Part shown: piece after piece, positions 33,627 to 39,349 of the stretch | How the letters are laid out: the number at the start of each line of letters is the position of its first letter | How positions within the stretch are numbered: position 1 is the first letter of the stretch | Origin: Pseudomonadota bacterium | Lineage (GTDB): Bacteria; Pseudomonadota; Gammaproteobacteria; Steroidobacterales; Steroidobacteraceae | Direction: 5' to 3' | Assembly: GCA_003242685.1 (NCBI GenBank) | Contig: QGVD01000029.1 | Location: 1 to 39,349, forward strand | DNA length: 39,349 bases | The notes under the pieces: generated by a model | Database searches by the model: none | What the model saw: the letters and a program-made list of their open reading frames with translations, nothing else | Told to the model about the DNA's origin: nothing | Made by a program: the position numbers and the translations under genes

Positions 33627-34085
33627 TCAGCTGACCGCGTAGTACGTGAACTCGATGCGCCTCGCGCCGGGGACGATCTTCGCCGTGCCGATGACGACGG
33701 TGTCGTTCAGCCATGCGTGAGGACCGTCGCCGTCCGCGTCGAAGTACGCGGCAAAGCGGTAGTAGCCGTCGGCGTCGCGGCGCAGACCCGCATGCTGGAC
33801 GTAGAGCCACGCGCCCGCGTCGTCGCGGATCATGAAATGCGTGTTGAGCTCATCGACGCCATCCGCACGCCCGAGACCGAATTCCCCGCCGCTCTCGGGG
33901 TGAACGGTGCCGTTGAGTCTGGGCCCGCTGACGCGGCCGCCGAGGATGCGCTGGAAGACGCGAACGCCCCGGGACGTTTGCATCCGGTTGGGCTCATCCA
34001 GCTCCACGTCGATGCGGAACACGAAGTCGAGCTTCAGTGGTCCGACTTTCCGCGTATCGGTCTCTGGTGCGACGAACTCTCGCAT
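33627..34085 (-). CDS. DUF3237 protein (first in order toward the MFS)
   Basis: 152 residues. The DUF3237 beta-barrel pattern is clear: KLDFVFRIDVELDEPNRM, ILGGRVSGPRLNGTVHPESGGEF, NTHFMIRDDAGAWLYVQHAGL, PHAWLNDTVVIGTAKIV. The role of the family is unknown; it often sits in aromatic or terpenoid degradation clusters. It shares the pattern with the neighbour at 34148, so these are likely tandem paralogues. Gaps to neighbours are 62 and 81 bases. No signal peptide. Confidence 0.85.
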   Translation of the reverse strand: MREFVAPETDTRKVGPLKLDFVFRIDVELDEPNRMQTSRGVRVFQRILGGRVSGPRLNGTVHPESGGEFGLGRADGVDELNTHFMIRDDAGAWLYVQHAGLRRDADGYYRFAAYFDADGDGPHAWLNDTVVIGTAKIVPGARRIEFTYYAVS

Positions 34086-34147
34086 CGTGTGATTCCTGGT
34101 TTCGCGCGGGCCGGGTCACCTTCGGTCGCAGGACCCAACCCGCGGTC

Positions 34148-34660
34148 CTAGAGCACTTCGTAGTACGTGAAGACGCTGTGGTCGGGATCGGGATAGCGAT
34201 GCCCGTGGCCGACGAAGACCGTCCGATTCATCCACTCGTGCGGACCTTCCGGAGCGTCGAAGATCGGCGTGAGCCTCATCGTCCTGAGGATCGGTGTCTG
34301 CGGATTCGGCGCAGTCGGCGGCAGGGCGTCGCCCGTCTGCGGATCGAACCGACGCATCAGCCCGCGATTGCGGATGTAGATGAGCGCACCGTCCGATGCC
34401 TGCAGCATGTAGTGCGCTTCGAATCCCCGGCTGTGGCCGTAATCGGCTCCCGAGCAGGGAACCACGCGACCCTGCAGGCGAGGTCCCCAGACCTCGCCGC
34501 CGATCGGCGCCACGTACGAGCGGTGCGTGTGCTCACCGCCGTACGCGGACGCGATGCGGATCCGGTCCCTGAAGAACAGGGAGATCGAGAAGGCCCAGCG
34601 GATCGCGATCGGCTCGACCCCGTCGCCCCCTGCGGTGATGATGATCGGCTCCTGTTCCAT
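34148..34660 (-). CDS. DUF3237 protein (adjacent to TonB receptor)
   Basis: 170 residues. It has the same layout as its neighbour: IRWAFSISLFFRDRIRI, PIGGEVWGPRLQGRVVPCSGADYGHS, EAHYMLQASDGALIYIRNRGLM, GPHEWMNRTVFVGHGH. The PxIGGEVxGPRLxGxVxP motif is kept in both. There is an insertion rich in Pro/Thr around 115-130. GAGG precedes the ATG at 34660, 4 bases after the TonB receptor stop. Function unknown. Confidence 0.85.
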   Translation of the reverse strand: MEQEPIIITAGGDGVEPIAIRWAFSISLFFRDRIRIASAYGGEHTHRSYVAPIGGEVWGPRLQGRVVPCSGADYGHSRGFEAHYMLQASDGALIYIRNRGLMRRFDPQTGDALPPTAPNPQTPILRTMRLTPIFDAPEGPHEWMNRTVFVGHGHRYPDPDHSVFTYYEVL

Positions 34661-34664
34661 CGCC

Positions 34665-37469
34665 TCAGAACTCGTAGCTGACGCCCACCCGGTAGGTACG
34701 ACCGATCATGTCGTAGTACACGGGATTGGTGACCAGACTCTGCGCGTTCGGCACCGGCGGAGGCTCCTTGTCGAGCAGGTTGTTCGCGACGGCGAAGAAC
34801 CGCAGGTTGTCCGTCACCTCGTACCCCAGGTTCAGATCGACGTACGTGTACGACGGAATCGTGTTGTCGTTGATCTGGACTCCCGAGGTCCACTCGTTGT
34901 TGTAGGTGCCGTGGCCGATGTAGCGGAACTGCGCGTGAACCGATGCCGGTCCGGCCTCCAGACCGATGGCGCTCGTGAACCGGAGCTTCGGCGACGCGCC
35001 GGTCGCCAGTCCCACCGCCCGCTTGGAGCCGATCTCGCCCGCGCGATCCACCACGTTGCCGGTGCCCGGATCGACCTTGGCCTGCAGGTTGTAGTTGCCG
35101 AGCAGGTTCACGACGAGCGCGCTCTGCACGCCGAACAGCTCGCCCAGCGGGGTCCGCGAAGACAGCGCGAAGTCGAGTCCGCGCAGTTCCACCGAAGCGA
35201 GGTTCACGTAGGTCGACTGCGCCTCGATGGGCATGCCTTCGGCGTTGAACGTCAGGAACGTGCAGAACTGCTGCTGTCCGGTGCGGCAGGCATCCGCCAC
35301 CGCCTGCGTACCGAGCGTGCTGACGAGGCCGCCGACGTCGATCTGGTAGTAGTCGAGCGAGAACTGCACGTTCGGCAGGAACGACGGTCTCCACGAGAAG
35401 CCGATCGTGGTGGTATCGGCCTTCTCGGGCTCGAGATACGGGTTGCCCGCCAGGTACGTCGTGACCTGCGGCTGATACGGCGGGTAGCTGATGATGATGG
35501 CGTTCGGCGTGCTCCTCGAGTTGAGCTCGTAGATGTTCGGTGCACGGATGTCCCGCGACCGCACGGCTCTCAAGAGCAGCCCGGACGTCGGCTCGTAGGT
35601 GACGCCCGCCTTCCACGTCACCTGCGTTCCCGCGGCGGTGCTGTAGTCGGCGACGCGCACGGCGGCGTTGAGGTCCAGAGTGTCTGCCCAGGACGTATCC
35701 GCCGCGAGCGGCACCACCGTCTCGAGATGCGCCTCCTTGACGTTGAACTTGCCGGTGAAGCTGCTGGTGTTGTTGGCCTCGTACTGCCCGGCTTCCGAGA
35801 TCGGATCGGCGAGCGTCACCTGCTCCTCGGTGCGGTACTCGATGCCCGTCGCAATCGAGATCGGACCGGCCCAGGTCTCGAACAGCTGACCGTTGAGGTT
35901 GAAGGCGACGACCTGCTGCTCGTAGTCGGTGCTGCCGTGCGTCGTGCCGGTGACGTAGTCGATCGCGGCCTGCGACGGCGAGCCCTCGCCGAACAGATTG
36001 ATCGGCACGCAGCCGTTGTTCGGATTCGTGAGCGTGGAGCGGCAGACGATCTGACCGGTAGCGGGATTCAGCACCGCGTCTGCGGCCAGTGCGAAGTTCG
36101 GCCGGATGCGGTTGCGGAACACGCGCTGCCGATAGCGGTTCTCGCCGTACTGGTAGTAGGCGTCCCACGACCAGCCTTCGAGAGCCGGCAGCGTGCCCTC
36201 GAAGCTGAGAACCACGCGATCGGTGCTGTTGCGGACGTCGGACTCCGCAATGCCGATGTCGTAGCTCACGCGGCCGAGATTGAAGCTCTCGATGCCGTTC
36301 TCGATCATCACCGTCCGGATCGACTCCGGCAGGAATGCGTTGTCCTGGGCGATTCGGATCGCCGTGTCGCGCGCCGGAAGCGTCGGTCCGCCGCCCGTCG
36401 TTGCGGCATGCGAGAGCTCGAGCGCGGCCGTGACGTTGTCGCTGAGCTGGAAGCTCGCGCGCCCGTACCCCGCCACACGTTCGAGCGCCGGTGCGATGGC
36501 CGGACCGGTGTTGATGTTGATGCCGGTGTTGCTTCCGCCGACCATGTTCGTCGTGCCGGCGTACTCACCGTACTGGAACGCCATCGGCACACCGCCCGGC
36601 CCGAACTGCGTGCCGCGCAGGATGGTGTTGTTGATGATTCCGCCCGGCGTCGACGTCGAGAACTGCACGTTCGGCACGATGAGATTGGCCGGCGTGGCGC
36701 CCGCCTGCGGGTTCGCGACGATCTGATAGCCCTTGCGCCCCCAGCCGCGCGTGTAGACGTCGCCGACGCCGTCGTTGTCCACGTAGTCGACCGCGAGCTC
36801 CACGTGCCCGCGCCCGTCTGCGAACGCGGTGCCGGCCAGAAAGCCGAGGCGTATCTCCTCGTTGTCACCCGCGGCAGCCTCGCCGTACTGCGTGACGGCC
36901 TTGAAACCCTCGAAGTCCTTGCGAAGGATGAGGTTGACCACGCCCGCGACGGCATCCGAGCCCCACTGGGCCGATGCGCCGCCGGTCACGACTTCCGCGC
37001 GCTCGAGAAGCAGCGCGGGGATCTGGTTCAGATCGACCTGATAGCCCTCTAGCGAGGTGATCTGCGGAACGAAGCGCTTGCCGTCCACGAGCACCAGCGT
37101 TCTCGTGGGACCGAGGCCGCGCAGATCCGCGAGGTTCGCGCCGGGCGAAATCGAACGCACGCCCGTGGTCTGCGGGTTGTTGCTCGCCTGGAACGCCGGA
37201 ATCTCGTAGAGGACATCCGCGACGTTGGTGGCGCCGCGACGCTCGAGCTGCTCTGCGCCGAGAATCGTCGTTGGAGTCGGTGCCGTGAATCCGGTACGGA
37301 CCACTCGCGACGCCGTGATCGAGATTTCTTCGAGCTCGACGCCGGCATTCCCCTGCGCACTCCGCTCCTGCGCATGCCCGGTTGTACAGACGCCGATGGA
37401 CAGGCCGGCACAGAGCGAAATCATGCTCGTGGCAGCGCGGCGCTGCCGGTGAATCGGTTCGCGCTTCAT
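34665..37469 (-). CDS. TonB-dependent outer-membrane receptor
   Basis: 934 residues with a Sec signal (AATSMISLCAGLSIGVCTTGHAQ). The TonB-box region is ELEEISITASRV, followed by the plug (PTTILGAEQLERRGATNVADVLYEIPAF, SPGANLADLRGLGPTRTLVLVDGKRF) and a 22-strand barrel ending in VGVSYEF with the terminal Phe. It resembles sphingomonad-type receptors for aromatic or complex carbon sources more than siderophore receptors. It would carry the pathway substrate across the outer membrane. The frame opens at 37499, but GGAGGGG before the ATG at 37469 selects that start. It leads the catabolic run and diverges from lysR. Confidence 0.9.
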   Translation of the reverse strand: MKREPIHRQRRAATSMISLCAGLSIGVCTTGHAQERSAQGNAGVELEEISITASRVVRTGFTAPTPTTILGAEQLERRGATNVADVLYEIPAFQASNNPQTTGVRSISPGANLADLRGLGPTRTLVLVDGKRFVPQITSLEGYQVDLNQIPALLLERAEVVTGGASAQWGSDAVAGVVNLILRKDFEGFKAVTQYGEAAAGDNEEIRLGFLAGTAFADGRGHVELAVDYVDNDGVGDVYTRGWGRKGYQIVANPQAGATPANLIVPNVQFSTSTPGGIINNTILRGTQFGPGGVPMAFQYGEYAGTTNMVGGSNTGININTGPAIAPALERVAGYGRASFQLSDNVTAALELSHAATTGGGPTLPARDTAIRIAQDNAFLPESIRTVMIENGIESFNLGRVSYDIGIAESDVRNSTDRVVLSFEGTLPALEGWSWDAYYQYGENRYRQRVFRNRIRPNFALAADAVLNPATGQIVCRSTLTNPNNGCVPINLFGEGSPSQAAIDYVTGTTHGSTDYEQQVVAFNLNGQLFETWAGPISIATGIEYRTEEQVTLADPISEAGQYEANNTSSFTGKFNVKEAHLETVVPLAADTSWADTLDLNAAVRVADYSTAAGTQVTWKAGVTYEPTSGLLLRAVRSRDIRAPNIYELNSRSTPNAIIISYPPYQPQVTTYLAGNPYLEPEKADTTTIGFSWRPSFLPNVQFSLDYYQIDVGGLVSTLGTQAVADACRTGQQQFCTFLTFNAEGMPIEAQSTYVNLASVELRGLDFALSSRTPLGELFGVQSALVVNLLGNYNLQAKVDPGTGNVVDRAGEIGSKRAVGLATGASPKLRFTSAIGLEAGPASVHAQFRYIGHGTYNNEWTSGVQINDNTIPSYTYVDLNLGYEVTDNLRFFAVANNLLDKEPPPVPNAQSLVTNPVYYDMIGRTYRVGVSYEF

Positions 37470-37714
37470 TCCCCTCCCCTTCCGCCGACGGATCCCCACA
37501 CCCGCCGCGGTCTATAAGCCGAACGATCGGACGAATTGGCATCGCACGAGCGCACCTTCACGTGAGTGGCGGCGAGGAAACGCGGAAGATCCGGGCTCAT
37601 CACTCGCGCCTGTCCGGCGGGCCTTTCGACCCTCGAGTCGGTGCTCGATCGCGCGACGTGAGGGATGCTGCGTTCGGCTTGCGCTTGAACGCAACGATGC
37701 TTTCGGCTAAGGAT

Positions 37715-37734
37715 TGATAACCTCCGGCATATAT
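37715..37734 (+). promoter_or_regulatory. Candidate LysR operator: TGATA-N10-TATAT
   Basis: TGATA (37715-37719), ten bases, then TATAT (37730-37734), ending five bases before the lysR GTG. The same spaced pair occurs in reverse at 38696-38715. The ATA/TAT halves form an imperfect dyad. The TATATA part could also act as a -10 box for lysR, making this an autoregulatory site. Assignment to this regulator is inference. Confidence 0.35.
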
Positions 37735-37739
37735 AGAGC

Positions 37740-38642
37740 GTGCCCGTGACCTCGATTACGTTCCGTCAGTTGCAGGTATTCGTCGAGGCAGTCGAGGCGG
37801 GCAGCTTCCGTGCCTGCGCCGAACGGCTGAACATCTCGCAGGCATCCATCAGCAGCCATATCGCCGCGCTCGAATCTCAGCTCGGCGTGCGGCTGTTCAC
37901 GCGACAGCGCGGGATGCTCGCGGGACCGACGGCGAAGGGAATCCTGGCCTACCAGGAAGCGAAGATTCTCGTGGAGCGCGGGCGTGACTTCATCGACCGC
38001 TTCAAGGCCGAAGGCGGCGAGCGAAGCGCCCGCAAGATCAACATCGGCGCCCACACTTTCCTCGTCAACACCATCGGCTCGGCGCTGGCGGTTTATGCGA
38101 GCCAGAACCGCGACATCGAGTTCGGTGTGGAAGTCGGCCCCTTCGAAGTCGTAATCGACAAGATCCGCCGCGAAGAGCTCGACATCGGTTTCGTGTTCTC
38201 GTCCGGGCCCGTGCCCGGCGTGGACTCGAAGATGGTCTGGAGCGAGCCCCTCGCGTTCTACGTCGGCTGCGATCACGAGCTCGCGAAGCGCGAGCACCTC
38301 ACGGCCGCCGAGCTCAACCGGTATCCGCTGATCACCTTTCCCCGGCGCACGCACATGAGATCTCTCATCGACTGGGCGAGGTCGCGGGTCGGCGTCGATG
38401 GATGTCCCATTGCGCTCGAAGCGGACAGTTTCACCGTCGTCAACGAGTCGATCGTGCGCGGGCTGGGCTTCGGGTGCCTGTTCAAGCGGCCGCTGCTGGC
38501 CTCCCCGTTCCGCGACCGAATGGTCGAGCTGCCGGTGAAGGTTCCTCCGGTGGAAGCGCACCGCGTGATCTCACGCGCGCACCGCGTGGATCGCGCAGTT
38601 CACGATTGCGTCGAGTATCTGATCACCAACTCGATGCCCTAG
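37740..38642 (+). CDS. LysR-family transcriptional regulator
   Basis: 300 residues. The helix-turn-helix covers about 5-64 (FRQLQVFVEAVEAGSFRACAERLNISQASISSHIAALESQLGVRLFTR). An effector-binding domain of two lobes follows (INIGAHTFLVNTIGS, FGVEVGPFEVVIDKIRREELDIGFVF, WSEPLAFYVGCDHELAKREHLTAAEL). The GTG at 37740, or 37746, is the start; ribosome site is weak. It lies between the divergent TonB receptor run and a second PQQ dehydrogenase, and so is the likely regulator of both in response to a pathway aromatic. Confidence 0.9.
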   Translation: MPVTSITFRQLQVFVEAVEAGSFRACAERLNISQASISSHIAALESQLGVRLFTRQRGMLAGPTAKGILAYQEAKILVERGRDFIDRFKAEGGERSARKINIGAHTFLVNTIGSALAVYASQNRDIEFGVEVGPFEVVIDKIRREELDIGFVFSSGPVPGVDSKMVWSEPLAFYVGCDHELAKREHLTAAELNRYPLITFPRRTHMRSLIDWARSRVGVDGCPIALEADSFTVVNESIVRGLGFGCLFKRPLLASPFRDRMVELPVKVPPVEAHRVISRAHRVDRAVHDCVEYLITNSMP

Positions 38643-38695
38643 TCCCTTGCGCGGCGGGGTGACCTGCAGTGTGAAGCAGGCTTGCCCTTTGCCCC

Positions 38696-38715
38696 ATATA
38701 GACTTCCGGCTATCA
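38696..38715 (-). promoter_or_regulatory. Candidate LysR operator (inverted copy of TGATA-N10-TATAT)
   Basis: Read on the minus strand: TGATA, ten bases, TATAT. It lies 84 bases before the GTG of the second PQQ gene, a fair distance for an activator site. Apart from the two halves it shares a CC after the first half with the site near 37715. See that entry. Confidence 0.35.
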
Positions 38716-38799
38716 CTTTTTCAGCCGCAGCCTCGTTGCTCGTGCCGACTCCCTTCCTAAGCTCTGTGAAGGGGCGAGTCTGCGATCGGGGGAGGGGGA

Positions 38800-39349
38800 G
38801 TGCACGTTCGTCGCGCGGGGCTGTTCCGGTGCGTGGATGCGCGGGCGCGGGGAACCGCGACGCTTGCTGCGTTGATCGCGTGCGCATCAGCGATCGCCTC
38901 GCAGAACGGTGAATGGCCGAAGCCTCCCGCGTCGGTCGCGCAGGCTACCGAAGCCGTACCCACCGACGAGGATCTCCTCGCGGCCCGGCCGGACGACTGG
39001 CTGACGTACAACCGCAGCTTCAGCGCGGACCGCTACTCGCCGCTCGACGAGATCAACACACGCAACGCCCACCGGCTGCAGGTCGCGTGCGTGTTCCAGC
39101 TCGGGCACATCGGCAGCTTCGAGACGAGCCCGGTCGTGTTCGGCGGCCGGATGTACGTCACCACCGCGTACAAGACGTTCGCGCTCGACGCCGCAACGTG
39201 CAGGCCTCTCTGGTCCCACACATACACGCCGAGCGGTCCGGAGCACATGATCGGCAACCGCGGCGTCGCGCTCTACGACGGCAAGGTCTTCCGCGGCACG
39301 AGTGACGCACATCTGCTCGCACTCGATGCCGCGTCCGGCAAGCTGCTCT
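38800..39349 (+). CDS. PQQ-dependent dehydrogenase, 3'-truncated by window end
   Basis: The reading frame from GTG at 38800, with GGAGG at 38791-38795, runs without a stop to the end (183 codons seen). A signal peptide (TATLAALIACASAIA) is followed directly by the PQQ domain start: DWLTYNRSFSADRYSPLDEIN, GSFETSPVVFGGRMYVTTAYK, SHTYTPSGPEH, NRGVALYDGKVFRGTSDAHLLALDA. This matches the enzyme at 27852 closely but has no N-terminal heme domain; a C-terminal one may lie beyond the window. It is likely periplasmic. It sits downstream of lysR on the same strand. Confidence 0.85.
   Translation, partial: MHVRRAGLFRCVDARARGTATLAALIACASAIASQNGEWPKPPASVAQATEAVPTDEDLLAARPDDWLTYNRSFSADRYSPLDEINTRNAHRLQVACVFQLGHIGSFETSPVVFGGRMYVTTAYKTFALDAATCRPLWSHTYTPSGPEHMIGNRGVALYDGKVFRGTSDAHLLALDAASGKLL

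Noticed and set aside
34527..37052. Long plus-strand open frame opposite the TonB receptor
   Set aside because: Antisense shadow; the receptor frame has signal peptide, plug motifs and terminal Phe.
37671..37706. TTCGGCT repeats upstream of lysR as a regulator-binding array
   Set aside because: The two copies are short, irregularly spaced and GC-rich; chance occurrence is likely.
38913..39305. Plus-strand open frame at the right end
   Set aside because: It is out of frame with the PQQ dehydrogenase beginning at 38800, whose motifs match a paralogue in the window.
1..39349. CRISPR arrays, tRNA or rRNA genes, phage or transposase genes
   Set aside because: No regularly spaced repeats, cloverleaf or rRNA segments, or integrase/transposase motifs were noticed on reading.

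Overview
The window is high-GC bacterial chromosome (roughly 65% G+C by eye), densely coded on both strands. No tRNA, rRNA, CRISPR array, phage gene or insertion sequence was seen. GspA/GspB-type secretion accessory proteins, a large TonB-dependent receptor, several TonB- and PQQ-linked functions and sphingomonad-style aromatic catabolism genes point to a Gram-negative pseudomonadote. An environmental gammaproteobacterium (Steroidobacterales/Nevskiales-like) is my best guess, at low confidence. No gap between genes exceeds 300 bases.

Left part (1-9319): a 5'-truncated dinB (DNA polymerase IV) abuts an AT-rich edge of about 80 bases. It is followed by a gspA-gspB pair, a convergent exported protein of unknown function and a membrane-anchored EEP-family phosphohydrolase. 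Next is a translationally coupled two-gene unit: a receiver-TM-helical repeat-TonB fusion, then a pseudoreceiver-Ser/Thr kinase fusion. I consider this pair one of the two most promising undescribed systems here. It joins phosphosignalling domains to a TonB energy transducer.

Middle part (9309-24556): mostly housekeeping and accessory genes. They include a minus-strand trio (M20 amidohydrolase, lipoprotein-type NmrA-like Rossmann protein, ATP/ADP-translocase-like carrier), a glycosyltransferase, a DUF2243 membrane protein, and a site-2 protease coupled to a small unknown protein. Further on are a YeaQ/GlsB membrane protein, an Hsp20 with a disordered N-terminus, a lone WYL-like domain, an amino acid permease, a methyltransferase, a MaoC hydratase, a DUF4382 lipoprotein next to a PurD-like ATP-grasp enzyme, a PEBP protein and a DHA2-type MFS exporter.

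Right part (24595-39349): a nine-gene minus-strand run reads, in transcription order, TonB-dependent receptor, two DUF3237 proteins, MFS transporter, enol-lactonase-like hydrolase, carotenoid oxygenase, cytochrome c-fused PQQ dehydrogenase, Tat-signal MmgE/PrpD protein, FAD monooxygenase. Gaps range from overlaps to about 80 bases. A divergent LysR regulator follows, then a second PQQ dehydrogenase that runs off the end. The carotenoid oxygenase keeps the four iron histidines and a Tyr/Lys pair that recalls 4-hydroxystilbene-cleaving enzymes. I infer a LysR-controlled pathway that imports and breaks down a phenolic, possibly stilbenoid or lignin-derived, compound. A TGATA-N10-TATAT element occurs just upstream of lysR and upstream of the second PQQ gene, and is a candidate operator.
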